A stretch of 64,000 bases of DNA from SCGC-AG-212-J23 sp036406675 (GTDB lineage: Bacteria; Pseudomonadota; Gammaproteobacteria; Burkholderiales; SG8-39). Both the position numbers and the translations under genes were made by a program. The DNA lies in the NCBI GenBank assembly GCA_036406675.1, contig DASXAO010000138.1:1-64000 (forward strand), written 5' to 3'. Positions 36,620-44,690 of the stretch are shown here, piece after piece. The notes under the pieces were generated by a model. That model did not search any database, had not been told where the DNA came from, and saw only the letters and a program-made list of their open reading frames with translations. Numbering within the stretch: position 1 is the first letter of the stretch; each line of letters starts with the position of its first letter.

Positions 36620-37356
36620 ATCGTCATTCCCCCGTCAATCGAATAAGCGTTTCCGGTGGCGAACAGCGATTCGTCCGAGGCGAGGAACACGAGGATTCCC
36701 ATGATGTCGTCCACCGTGCCCAGCCGTCCCATGGGCTGGCGCGCGACGAAATCCTTGCGCGCCTGCACCGGGTCGGCGAAGGCGTTGATCCTTCCCTGCA
36801 GCGACGGCGTGTCGACCGTGCCGGGGCAGATGGCGTTGCAGCGGACGCCCTTCGCCACGTAGTCGGCGGCGATCGACTTCGTCAGCCCGATCACCGCCGC
36901 CTTGCTCGCGCCGTAGACGAAGCGGTTCGGCAGGCCGCGGATGGACGAGGCCACGGAGGCCATGTTGATGATCGAGCCGCGGCCCTTCTTCAGCATGCCG
37001 GGGATGAACGCGCGCGACACCAGGAACATCGACTTGACGTTGACCGCGAACCCCTGGTCCCAGTCCTTCGGGGTGGCGTCGAGGACGCTGCCGTGGTGCA
37101 CGATGCCGGCGCAGTTGAAGAGCACGTCCACGTCCCCGGCCTCGCGCGCCACCCGCGCGATCGCCGCCTCGTCGGTCACATCCAGCGCGCGGGTTTGAAT
37201 CCCCTGTTTTCCCTCCAGGTCGGAGAGAACCGAGGCATTCAGGTCGGTCGCCCACACGCGCGCGCCCTCGCGCGCGAAAGCGAGCGCGGCCGCGCGTCCC
37301 ATCCCCTGCGCCGCCGCAGTGACGAACGCTACCTTGCCTTCCAGACGTCCTGCCAT
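36616..37356 (-). CDS. Short-chain dehydrogenase (2-keto-3-deoxy-fuconate / BDH2-like)
   Basis: 246 residues. The cofactor motif TAAAQGMGRA starts near residue 13, Asp38 in WATDLNAS favours NAD, NCAGIVHHGSVLDATPKDWDQ lies near 80-100, and the catalytic Ser/Tyr/Lys are in MASVASSIRG and FVYGASKAAV. CPGTVDTPSLQGRINA is shared with human DHRS6/BDH2 and bacterial 2-keto-3-deoxy-L-fuconate dehydrogenases. Oxidation of C4 of a keto-deoxy sugar acid would give the substrate of the adjacent FAH-type hydrolase. No ribosome-binding site is seen; a TATAAT lies ten bases before the ATG. Confidence 0.87.
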   Translation of the reverse strand: MAGRLEGKVAFVTAAAQGMGRAAALAFAREGARVWATDLNASVLSDLEGKQGIQTRALDVTDEAAIARVAREAGDVDVLFNCAGIVHHGSVLDATPKDWDQGFAVNVKSMFLVSRAFIPGMLKKGRGSIINMASVASSIRGLPNRFVYGASKAAVIGLTKSIAADYVAKGVRCNAICPGTVDTPSLQGRINAFADPVQARKDFVARQPMGRLGTVDDIMGILVFLASDESLFATGNAYSIDGGMTI

Positions 37357-37366
37357 GAGGGCAGCG

Positions 37367-37374
37367 ATTATACT
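37367..37374. promoter_or_regulatory. Shared -10 region between the two SDR genes
   Basis: ATTATACT reads TATAAT toward the leftward SDR and TATACT toward the rightward SDR. Each start codon (ATG at 37356, GTG at 37385) lies exactly ten bases from its own hexamer, so both mRNAs would be nearly leaderless. No clear -35 is seen in either direction. Confidence 0.45.
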
Positions 37375-37384
37375 TCGCGTAACC

Positions 37385-38086
37385 GTGAATCAGCTTGATT
37401 TCGCAGGGCGGACCGCAGTGGTCACCGGCGGCGCGCAGGGCATTGGCGCCGCCATCGTGGAGCGGCTGCGCAGCTCGGGCGCGCGCGTTCAGATCTGGGA
37501 CCTCGACGGCACGCCGAGAGTCGACGTGTCCGACCCTGCCTCGGTCGACGAAGCGCTGAGGCACGCGCTGAAGGAGCTCGGGAAAATCGACGTGCTGGTC
37601 AACAACGCGGGCGTCGCCGGGCAGAACGTGCCGACCGTCGAGTACCCGATCCAGGAGTGGGAGCGGGTGCTGCGCGTCAATCTCACCAGCCAGTTCCTGT
37701 GCTGCCGCGCGGTGGCGCCTCACATGGTGAACGCGCGCTACGGCAGGATCGTGAACATCGCCTCGGTCGCGGGGAAGGAAGGCAATCCGAACGCGGTCGC
37801 GTACTCGGCCTCCAAGGCGGGAGTGATCTCGCTCACCAAGTCGCTCGGCAAGGAGCTCGCGCAGACCGGCGTGCTGGTGAACTGCGTTACGCCGGCGGCC
37901 GCCAAGACCGCGATCTTCGAGCAGATGACCGAGAGCCACATCCAGTACATGCTGTCCAAGATCCCGATGAACCGCTTCGTCAACGTCGACGAGGTCGCGT
38001 CGCTGGTGTGCTGGCTCGCAAGCGAGGACTGCTCGTTCTCGACCGGCGGGGTGTTCGACATCTCCGGCGGCCGTGCCACCTACTGA
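37385..38086 (+). CDS. Short-chain dehydrogenase (sugar dehydrogenase-like)
   Basis: 233 residues from a GTG (VNQLDFAGRTAVVTGG). The cofactor motif TGGAQGIGAAI is near residues 14-24, NNAGVAGQNVPTVEYPIQEW near 75-95, and the catalytic Ser/Tyr/Lys in IASVAGKEGN and VAYSASKAGVISLTKS. It is probably a sugar or sugar-acid dehydrogenase. Its stop lies 14 bases inside the IlvD/Edd dehydratase gene, so the two are coupled. An upstream in-frame ATG at 37355 would lie across the promoter and the facing gene and is less likely. The substrate is not known; FabG-like enzymes are the wider family. Confidence 0.83.
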   Translation: MNQLDFAGRTAVVTGGAQGIGAAIVERLRSSGARVQIWDLDGTPRVDVSDPASVDEALRHALKELGKIDVLVNNAGVAGQNVPTVEYPIQEWERVLRVNLTSQFLCCRAVAPHMVNARYGRIVNIASVAGKEGNPNAVAYSASKAGVISLTKSLGKELAQTGVLVNCVTPAAAKTAIFEQMTESHIQYMLSKIPMNRFVNVDEVASLVCWLASEDCSFSTGGVFDISGGRATY

Positions 38087-39806
38087 CCGCAAAAAGCGCC
38101 GCAGCGCGCAGTGGTTCAGCCGCCAGGACATCTACGGCTTCATCTACCGGAGCTGGGTGAAGAACCGCGGCGTGCCGAACGACCAGTTCGACGGCCGCCC
38201 GGTCATCGGCATCTGCAACACCTGGTCCGAGCTCACGCCGTGCAACACGCACTTCCGCATCCTCGCCGACCACGTGCGCCACGGCGTCCTGGAGGCGGGC
38301 GGCTTCCCGCTCGAGTTTCCGGTGATGTCGCTCGGCGAGACGCTGCTCCGCCCCACGGCGATGCTGTACCGCAACCTCGCGGCCATGGACGCCGAGGAAT
38401 CGATCCGCGGCAATCCGCTGGACGGCGTGGTGCTGCTCGGCGGCTGCGACAAGACCACGCCCTCGATCCTGATGGGCGCGGCGAGCGTCGACCTGCCGAC
38501 CATCTTCGTCTCGGGGGGCCCGATGCTCTCGGGCAAATACCGCGGACAGGACATCGGCTCGGGCACCAACGTCTGGTCGATGTCCGAGGACCTGCGCGCG
38601 GGCAAGATCACGCTGGAGGAGTTCCACGAGGCGGAGTCGTGCATGCACCGCTCGCATGGCCACTGCATGACGATGGGCACGGCGTCCACCATGGCCTCGA
38701 TGGTCGAGTCGCTCGGCGTCGCGCTGCCGGGCAACGCGGCCTATCCGGCGGTGGATGCGCGGCGCAACGTCCTCGCGCGCATGGCCGGGCGGCGCATCGT
38801 CGAGCTGGTGAAGGAGGACGTGCGCCTCTCGAGCATCCTCACCAAGCAGGCGTTCGAGAACGCGATTCGCGCCAACGCCGCCATCGGCGGCTCGACCAAC
38901 GCCGTCATCCACCTGATCGCGGTCGCGCGCCGCATCGGCGTCGAGCTCACGCTGGACGACTGGGACCGCGCCGGCGAGGGCGTGCACACCCTCGTCAATC
39001 TCATGCCGAACGGCAAGTTCCTGATGGAGGACTTCTGCTACGCCGGCGGATTGCCGGCGGTGCTGCGGGAGCTCGGAGAAAATGATCTTTTGAACAAGAA
39101 GGCCCTGACGGTGAGCGGCCTGCCGATCTGGGACAACGTGCGCGACGCCGCGTGCTGGAACCGCGACGTGATTCACACGTTCGACTCGCCGTTCAAGAAG
39201 AACACCGGCATCAAGGTCCTGCGCGGCAACCTGTGCCCCGACGGCGCGATCATCAAGCCCTCTGCCGCAACGCCCAGGCTGATGAAGCACAAGGGCCGCG
39301 CGGTGGTGTTCGAGAACATCGAGGACTTCCACGCGCGCATCGACGACCCGAAGCTGGACATCGACGAAAGCTGCGTGATGGTGCTGAAGAACTGCGGACC
39401 CAAGGGCTACCCCGGCATGGCCGAGGTCGGCAACATGCCGCTGCCGCCCAAGCTGCTGAAGAAGGGCGTCACGGACATGGTGCGTATTTCCGACGCCCGC
39501 ATGAGCGGCACCGCCTATGGCACGGTCGTGCTGCACATGTCGCCCGAGGCGGCCGCGGGCGGCATGCTGGGGCTGGTCCGGAACGGCGACGAAATCGAGC
39601 TGGACGTATCGAAGAGAAGACTGCAGCTTCACGTGCCGGATTCCGAGCTGCAGCAACGCAGGGCCCGGTGGAAGGCGCCGCAGCCGGCGCTCGAGCGCGG
39701 CTACTGGCGCCTCTACCACGACCACGTGCTCCAGGCCCACCAGGGCGCGGATCTCGACTTCCTCGTCGGGAAGAGCGGCGCGTTCGTGCCGCGCGACAAT
39801 CACTGA
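38073..39806 (+). CDS. IlvD/Edd-family sugar-acid dehydratase (arabinonate dehydratase-like)
   Basis: 577 residues from a GTG. Iron-sulfur cluster ligands are Cys57 (ELTPCNTH), Cys125 (LLGGCDKTTP) and Cys198 (GHCMTMGTASTM), in the spacing of L-arabinonate dehydratase, whose length is about the same. NAAIGGSTNAVIHL and ARMSGTAYGTVVLHMSPEA are family segments. It removes water from an aldonic acid to give a 2-keto-3-deoxy acid. The gene overlaps the SDR by 14 bases and precedes the UxaA-type dehydratase by ten bases. Dihydroxy-acid dehydratase (IlvD) in isoleucine/valine synthesis is less likely, given the sugar-acid setting. Confidence 0.87.
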   Translation: MPPTDRKKRRSAQWFSRQDIYGFIYRSWVKNRGVPNDQFDGRPVIGICNTWSELTPCNTHFRILADHVRHGVLEAGGFPLEFPVMSLGETLLRPTAMLYRNLAAMDAEESIRGNPLDGVVLLGGCDKTTPSILMGAASVDLPTIFVSGGPMLSGKYRGQDIGSGTNVWSMSEDLRAGKITLEEFHEAESCMHRSHGHCMTMGTASTMASMVESLGVALPGNAAYPAVDARRNVLARMAGRRIVELVKEDVRLSSILTKQAFENAIRANAAIGGSTNAVIHLIAVARRIGVELTLDDWDRAGEGVHTLVNLMPNGKFLMEDFCYAGGLPAVLRELGENDLLNKKALTVSGLPIWDNVRDAACWNRDVIHTFDSPFKKNTGIKVLRGNLCPDGAIIKPSAATPRLMKHKGRAVVFENIEDFHARIDDPKLDIDESCVMVLKNCGPKGYPGMAEVGNMPLPPKLLKKGVTDMVRISDARMSGTAYGTVVLHMSPEAAAGGMLGLVRNGDEIELDVSKRRLQLHVPDSELQQRRARWKAPQPALERGYWRLYHDHVLQAHQGADLDFLVGKSGAFVPRDNH

Positions 39807-39816
39807 GGAGCAAGCG

Positions 39817-41337
39817 ATGCTGCAAGCCGCCGACCTCACCATCCGTCTGCACCCGGAGGACGACGTCGTCATCGCGCGCGTCGAGCTCCCGGCCGGAACC
39901 CTGCTGCCGAAGGAGAACGTACGCGCCGCGGTGCGCGTGCCCGCGGGTCACAAGGTCGCGGTGCGCGCGGTGCAGCAAGGCAAGCCCGTGCATCGCTACA
40001 ACCAGATCATCGGCTTCGCCACTCAGGACATCGCGCCCGGCGACCACGTGCACGTGCATAACGTCGCCATGGGCGACTTCCAGAGGGACTACGCCTTTTC
40101 CTCTCTGGTGAAAAAGACGGAATTCGTCGAGAAGCCGGCGACGTTTCTCGGCATCGTGCGCGCGGACGGGCGAGTGGCGACCCGCAACTACATCGGCATC
40201 CTGACCAGCGTGAACTGCTCGGCGACCGTCGCGCGCATGATCGCGCGCCACTTCGAGAACAATCTGCAGGACTACCCGAACGTCGACGGCGTGGTCGCGC
40301 TTACGCACAAGACCGGCTGCGGCATGGCGAGCGAGGGGGAGGCAACCGACCTCCTGCGGCGCACGATCGCCGGCTACGCCCGCCACCCGAACTTCTTCTC
40401 CTCGCAGCTCGTAGGCCTGGGCTGCGAGGCGAACCAGATCAACATGCTTCTTTCCGCGGAGAAGCTGAAGAAGAGCGACAAGCTCGGCGCCTTCACCATC
40501 CAGGAGAAGGGCGGCACGAAGAAGGCGGTCGAGAACGGCGTCGCGCGCGTGAAGGAAATGCTGCCCGAGGCGAACAAGGTAGAGCGCGTGCCGGTACCGG
40601 CGAGCCACCTCACGCTGGGGCTGCAATGCGGCGGCTCCGACGGCTATTCGGGCATCAGCGCCAATCCCGCCCTCGGGGCCGCAGTCGATCTGTTGGTCAG
40701 GAATGGGGGGACAGCCATCCTCTCGGAGACGCCCGAGATCTACGGCGCCGAGCACCTGCTCACAAGAAGGGCAGTCTCAAGAGAGGTCGGGGAAAAGCTC
40801 ATCGAGCGCATCCACTGGTGGGAGGAGTACACCCGGCGCAACGGCAACGAGATGAACAACAACCCGTCGCCCGGCAACAAGGCGGGCGGTCTCACCACCA
40901 TTCTCGAGAAGTCTCTCGGCGCGGTGGCGAAGGGGGGGACGACGAACCTGGTCGCGGTCTACGAATATGCGCAGCCGGTCATTGTCAAGGGCTTCGTCTA
41001 CATGGACACGCCGGGCTACGACCCGGTCTCGGCCACCGGCCAGGTGGCGGGCGGCGCCAACATGATCTGCTTCACCACCGGCCGCGGCTCGGCCTACGGC
41101 TGCAAGCCCGCGCCCTCGCTCAAGCTCGCGACCAACACGCCGCTCTTCGTCCACCAGGAAGACGACATGGACATCAACTGCGGCACCGTGATCGACGGCA
41201 CCGAGACCATCCAGGAGGCCGGCGCCCGGTTTTTCCAACTGATCCTCGAAACGGCGTCCGGAAGCAAAACCAAGAGCGAAGAATTCGGCTACGGCGAGGA
41301 TGAATTCGCGCCGTGGACCCTCGGCGCCACGATGTAG
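39817..41337 (+). CDS. UxaA/GarD-family dehydratase (altronate or galactarate dehydratase)
   Basis: 506 residues with GAGGAG before the ATG. An N-terminal SAF domain (residues 1-95: RLHPEDDVVIARVELPAG, ending GDHVHVHNVAMGDF) is followed by the catalytic UxaA body: GIVRADGRVATRNYIGILTSVNCSATV, HKTGCGMASEG, LQCGGSDGYSGISANPALG and QVAGGANMICFTTGRGSAYG. The family dehydrates D-altronate or D-galactarate with a divalent metal. Galactarate dehydratase would tie in with the uronate dehydrogenase at the left end of the window, though that is inference. Cytoplasmic. Confidence 0.88.
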   Translation: MLQAADLTIRLHPEDDVVIARVELPAGTLLPKENVRAAVRVPAGHKVAVRAVQQGKPVHRYNQIIGFATQDIAPGDHVHVHNVAMGDFQRDYAFSSLVKKTEFVEKPATFLGIVRADGRVATRNYIGILTSVNCSATVARMIARHFENNLQDYPNVDGVVALTHKTGCGMASEGEATDLLRRTIAGYARHPNFFSSQLVGLGCEANQINMLLSAEKLKKSDKLGAFTIQEKGGTKKAVENGVARVKEMLPEANKVERVPVPASHLTLGLQCGGSDGYSGISANPALGAAVDLLVRNGGTAILSETPEIYGAEHLLTRRAVSREVGEKLIERIHWWEEYTRRNGNEMNNNPSPGNKAGGLTTILEKSLGAVAKGGTTNLVAVYEYAQPVIVKGFVYMDTPGYDPVSATGQVAGGANMICFTTGRGSAYGCKPAPSLKLATNTPLFVHQEDDMDINCGTVIDGTETIQEAGARFFQLILETASGSKTKSEEFGYGEDEFAPWTLGATM

Positions 41338-41918
41338 TGGAGCTCCTCCAGAGGCATCTGCCGGACATCGCGATCGCCGCCGCGCTCGCGTGGGGCAGCG
41401 GCCTTCGCGCCTACGCGGTGATCTTCGCGCTCGGCCTCGCCGGCGCCGCCGGCTGGCTCGACCTTCCCGAGCACCTGCGCCTGCTCCAGCACCCCATCGT
41501 CCTCGGCGCGAGCGGCCTCATGACCGCGGTGGAGTTCTTTGCCGACAAGCTGCCCTGGCTCGACAGCCTGTGGGACGCGGTGCACAGCTTCGTCCGTATC
41601 CCGGCGGGCGCCGCGCTCGCAGCCGCGGTGTTCGGCGACTCCGACTCCGCCGTCATGCTTGCCGCCGCGATCCTCGGCGGCACGCTGAGCGCCGGCGTGC
41701 ATTTCGCCAAGGCGGGCACCCGCGCCGCGATCAATACCTCGCCCGAGCCGCTCAGCAACTGGACCGCCTCGCTCGCGGAGGACGCCATGGTGCCGGTCGG
41801 CTTGTGGCTCGCCTTCGCTCACCCAATTGTCTTTTTTGTAATTTTGGCGCTGTTTATCGTGGGGGCAATCCTATTGCTCCGCGTGATCTGGCGCGGGCTG
41901 CAGCGCCTGTTCGCATGA
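41337..41918 (+). CDS. DUF4126 membrane protein
   Basis: 193 residues from a GTG whose first base is the last base of the UxaA stop; another GTG 24 bases upstream is also possible. About four hydrophobic segments are present, with the DUF4126 pattern SGLRAYAVIFALGLAGAAGWLDLP near the N-terminus, MTAVEFFADKLPWLDSLWDAVHSFVRIPAGA near 62-92 and GVHFAKAGTRAAINTSPEPLSNW near 122-145. Function unknown. Its stop overlaps the rsmE start as ATGA. Probably carried along with rsmE rather than with the sugar-acid genes. Confidence 0.8.
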   Translation: MELLQRHLPDIAIAAALAWGSGLRAYAVIFALGLAGAAGWLDLPEHLRLLQHPIVLGASGLMTAVEFFADKLPWLDSLWDAVHSFVRIPAGAALAAAVFGDSDSAVMLAAAILGGTLSAGVHFAKAGTRAAINTSPEPLSNWTASLAEDAMVPVGLWLAFAHPIVFFVILALFIVGAILLLRVIWRGLQRLFA

Positions 41919-42619
41919 AGCCAAGGGTCTACCTCGACGCCCCGCTCGAGCAGCCGGGCGAGGTCTCGCTCCACGATGCGCCCGCGCACCATCTCGCGCG
42001 CGTGCTGAGGCTGCGCGAAGGCGATGCGCTCACCGTCTTCAACGGCCGCGGCGGCGAATGGGACGCGCAGTTCATCGGCAAGCGGCGCGTGCGCATCTTG
42101 AGCTTCAACGCCATCGAGCGCGAGTCGCCTCTGCAGATCACGCTGGTCCAGGGCGTCTCTTCCGGCGACCGGATGGATTACACCGTGCAGAAGGCGGTCG
42201 AGCTCGGGGTCGCGGCTATTCAACCGTTGATGACGAAAAAGGGCGTGGTGAAGCTGGAGGGTGCCCGTGCGTCAGCCAGGATCGAGCACTGGAGAAAGAT
42301 CGCCATAGCGGCATGCGAGCAATGCGGCCGCAATCGCGTTCCCGAAGTGCGGCCGCTCATCCACTTCGATCAATATCGCCCCGATGGCGGGAAAACGCGG
42401 CTGCTGCTGTCCGCCGAAGGCGAGCCCATCCGGAAGCTGAAGACGGAAAGCGAAGCGACGATTGCCGCCGGGCCGGAAGCGGGTTTCGCGCCCGAAGAGC
42501 AGGCCGCGCTCGAGCGCGTCGGGTTCGTGAAAGCAAGCCTGGGGCCGCGCGTGCTGCGCACCGAGACCGCGGCGCTCGCCGCGCTCGCCGCCCTCAACGC
42601 GCTGCAGGGAGATTTCTAG
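41915..42619 (+). CDS. rsmE: 16S rRNA (uracil1498-N3)-methyltransferase
   Basis: 234 residues. The N-terminal PUA-like part (HHLARVLRLREGDALTVFNGRGGEWDAQF) and the SPOUT knot (LVQGVSSGDRMDYTVQKAVELGVAAIQPLMT near 80-110; LSAEGEP; LGPRVLRTETAALAALA at the C-terminus) are diagnostic. It methylates N3 of U1498 in 16S rRNA using AdoMet. The start overlaps the DUF4126 stop. Its last 26 bases overlap the convergent lipoprotein gene. Confidence 0.93.
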   Translation: MKPRVYLDAPLEQPGEVSLHDAPAHHLARVLRLREGDALTVFNGRGGEWDAQFIGKRRVRILSFNAIERESPLQITLVQGVSSGDRMDYTVQKAVELGVAAIQPLMTKKGVVKLEGARASARIEHWRKIAIAACEQCGRNRVPEVRPLIHFDQYRPDGGKTRLLLSAEGEPIRKLKTESEATIAAGPEAGFAPEEQAALERVGFVKASLGPRVLRTETAALAALAALNALQGDF

Positions 42620-43232
42620 CGAGAAGCTGCGCCATCGGCTCGTTGCCCTTGGCGCGCGCGATCTCCAACGCGGTCCTGCCGTTCGCGTCCTTCGCGCCGA
42701 GATTGACGCCGCGTCCCTCGACGAACAGGCCGACGGCGAGCGCGTCGTCGCGCTCGACCGCCGCGAGGAACTCGTTCGGGTCGTGATACTTGAGCCCCAT
42801 CGCGGTCAGGTCCTTGCGCGCCTGCAGCGCGCGCTCGGGCGAGGCGGTCACCGGCTTTCCGATCTGCTTGCGGGCCATCGAGGCGATACCCTGGCCGATC
42901 GAGGCCACTTGCGAGCGGTATTCGGTCGGCATGTCGGCAGTCGCCTCGTGCAGCAGGCCGGCGGCGGCAAGGTTCGCTTCGGTGTTGCGCCCGGCGAGCA
43001 TGTCGTCGATCGCCTTGTCGGGGTCATCGGACTGCGCGGTGCGCATCAGGATCTGCGCCAGCGTCAGCGCGTGCCCGAACGCCTTCCAGCTATCTTCGTC
43101 CTGAGCGGTGGCGGGTTTCGGCGCGGGCGCGGTCGCGCTCGGCGCGCTCGTGGCCGTGTCGCCAGTCGCGGCGCACGCGGCGAGCATGGGCAGCAACAGC
43201 GCGGCGGCGAGAACGGTGGTATTCAGTTTCAT
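42594..43232 (-). CDS. Lipoprotein with ankyrin-like C-terminus
   Basis: 212 residues. The signal peptide ends in the lipobox MLAAC, with lipidated Cys at residue 20. A Thr/Ala/Pro-rich stretch follows, then a helical region (about 45-140). The C-terminus from GLKYHDPNEFLAAVERDDALAV (146 on) to KDANGRTALEIARAKGNEPMAQLL forms one or two ankyrin-like repeats. The lead-in GLKYHD resembles GLKYND before the ankyrin repeats of the RDD protein. It is convergent with rsmE, overlapping its end by 26 bases. Function unknown; likely periplasmic face of a membrane. Confidence 0.72.
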   Translation of the reverse strand: MKLNTTVLAAALLLPMLAACAATGDTATSAPSATAPAPKPATAQDEDSWKAFGHALTLAQILMRTAQSDDPDKAIDDMLAGRNTEANLAAAGLLHEATADMPTEYRSQVASIGQGIASMARKQIGKPVTASPERALQARKDLTAMGLKYHDPNEFLAAVERDDALAVGLFVEGRGVNLGAKDANGRTALEIARAKGNEPMAQLLARNLPAAR

Positions 43233-43292
43233 GGCGCGTCTCCAGGATGGAGAGCATAACGCGGGCCACTCGCCAGGGTTTACGCCTTACAA

Positions 43293-43309
43293 TTTGTAGA
43301 AACTACAAA
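43293..43309. promoter_or_regulatory. Perfect inverted repeat directly before argA
   Basis: TTTGTAG-AAA-CTACAAA, with 7-base arms, ends one base before the argA ATG. TACAAT (43288-43293), a -10-like hexamer, abuts it, so the repeat would cover the transcription start and could be an operator or a 5' hairpin. It does not look like an ArgR box. Confidence 0.4.
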
Positions 43310-44641
43310 ATGTCCAAGATGGGCACGCTGCAGCATCCCGAGAGCTTCGTGCGCTGGTTCCGCCAGGTCGCGCCGTATCTGCACGCCTTTCGCGGCCGCA
43401 CGTTCGTGGTGGCGTTCGGCGGCGAAATGTTCGCCGAGCGCGCGCGCTTCGCGAGCTTCATCCACGACGTCAGCATCCTGGCCGCGCTCGGCATCCGCCT
43501 GGTGCTGGCGCATGGCGCCCGCCCGCAGATCGAGGCCGAGCTCAAGGCGCGCGGCATCCGCTCGCACTACGCGCACGGACTTCGCATCACCGACGAGCGC
43601 GCGCTGCAGGCGGTGAAGGAGGCGGCCGGCGTGCTGCGGGTCGAGATCGAGGCCTTGCTGTCGCAGGGACTGCCGAACTCGCCGATGGCGGGCGCGCAGA
43701 TCCGCGTCGCGTCGGGCAACTACATCACGGCGCGTCCCATCGGCGTGGTGAAGGGCACCGATTTCCAGTTCACCGGAGCGGTCCGGAAGGTCGACGCCGC
43801 CGGCATCGCGCGCCGGCTGGACGCGGGCGAGGTCGTGCTCGTCCCGCCCCTCGGTTATTCACCCACCGGCGAGGTATTCAACCTGGCGTGGGAAGACGTC
43901 GCCGAGGGCGTCGCCGTGGCGCTCAGGGCCGACAAGCTCCTCATGTACACCGACCGCCTGCCGGCGGACGCCAAGGGCGAAGTGATCGCCGAGCTGACCG
44001 CCCAGGAAGCGGACTCGCTTCTGTCGAAGAAAACCGATCTGAGCCAAACCACGAAACAGGCGATGGAGCACGCCATTCGGGCCGTCAAGGCGGGGGTGGC
44101 GCGCGGCCACATCGTGACGCGCCGCGCCTCGGGCTCGCTGCTGCTCGAGCTCTTCACGCATACCGGCGTCGGCACCATGATTACCGCGGCTACGGTCGAG
44201 AAGCTGCGCCCCGCGCGCATCGAAGACGTGCAGGGCATGCTCGCCCTGATCGAGCCGCTCGAGGCCGAGGGCACGCTGGTCAAGCGCAGCCGCGAGCTGC
44301 TCGAGTCCGAGATCAACAACTTTCTCGTGGTCGAGCACGACGGCGTGATCGTCGGCTGTGCGGCGCTCTACCCGTTCAAGGAAGAGAAGAGCGCCGAGTT
44401 CGCCTGCCTGGCGGTCGCCGAGGGTTACCGCGATGCGGGGTACGGCGAGGACCTGCTCAGGGCCTGCGAAGAGCGCGCCCGGGGCCTGCGCATCCGGCGG
44501 CTTTTCGCCCTCACCACGCACGCGGCGCACTGGTTCCTCGAGCAGGGATTCCGCGCCGGCGACGTGGACAAGCTGCCGTCGCGCCGCCAGGCGCTCTACA
44601 ACTGGAAGCGCGGCTCGAAAGTCTTCCTCAAGCGAATATAG
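43310..44641 (+). CDS. argA: N-acetylglutamate synthase
   Basis: 443 residues. The N-terminal amino-acid-kinase domain (about 15-290; VVAFGGEMFAERARFASFIHDVSILAALGIRLVLAHGARPQIE) is followed by a GNAT acetyltransferase domain (about 295-443; NFLVVEHDGVIVGCAALYPF, AEFACLAVAEGYRDAGYGEDLL). This layout is the classical ArgA that acetylates glutamate with acetyl-CoA in the first step of arginine synthesis. The ATG at MSKMGTLQHP is preferred over an upstream one because the latter crosses the promoter region. A second ATG lies three codons later. No strong ribosome-binding site precedes it. Confidence 0.93.
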   Translation: MSKMGTLQHPESFVRWFRQVAPYLHAFRGRTFVVAFGGEMFAERARFASFIHDVSILAALGIRLVLAHGARPQIEAELKARGIRSHYAHGLRITDERALQAVKEAAGVLRVEIEALLSQGLPNSPMAGAQIRVASGNYITARPIGVVKGTDFQFTGAVRKVDAAGIARRLDAGEVVLVPPLGYSPTGEVFNLAWEDVAEGVAVALRADKLLMYTDRLPADAKGEVIAELTAQEADSLLSKKTDLSQTTKQAMEHAIRAVKAGVARGHIVTRRASGSLLLELFTHTGVGTMITAATVEKLRPARIEDVQGMLALIEPLEAEGTLVKRSRELLESEINNFLVVEHDGVIVGCAALYPFKEEKSAEFACLAVAEGYRDAGYGEDLLRACEERARGLRIRRLFALTTHAAHWFLEQGFRAGDVDKLPSRRQALYNWKRGSKVFLKRI

Positions 44642-44644
44642 AAC

Positions 44645-44672
44645 GCGGGGGTGAGAGTCACCTTACCCCCGC
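44645..44672. repeat. GC-rich hairpin between argA and yggX
   Basis: GCGGGGGT (44645-44652) pairs perfectly with ACCCCCGC (44665-44672) around a 12-base loop. A nested GGTGA-GAG-TCACC resembles the core of the dctP/dctQ palindromes. It has no T run, so it is more a REP-like hairpin or weak terminator than a classic intrinsic terminator. Confidence 0.5.
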
Positions 44673-44678
44673 ACCCCC

Positions 44679-44684
44679 TATAAT
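44679..44684 (+). promoter_or_regulatory. Consensus -10 (TATAAT) six bases before yggX
   Basis: A perfect TATAAT ends six bases before the yggX ATG. With the usual 6-7 base distance from -10 to the start of transcription, the mRNA would begin at or next to the A of the ATG, giving a leaderless message. No Shine-Dalgarno sequence is present. The -35 region is unclear. Confidence 0.55.
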
Positions 44685-44690
44685 TTGGCA

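Noticed and set aside
38073..39806. Assignment of the IlvD/Edd gene as dihydroxy-acid dehydratase for branched-chain amino acids
   Set aside because: Cys spacing, length and overlap with a sugar-type SDR and a UxaA-type dehydratase favour an aldonic-acid dehydratase. It was not fully excluded without an alignment.
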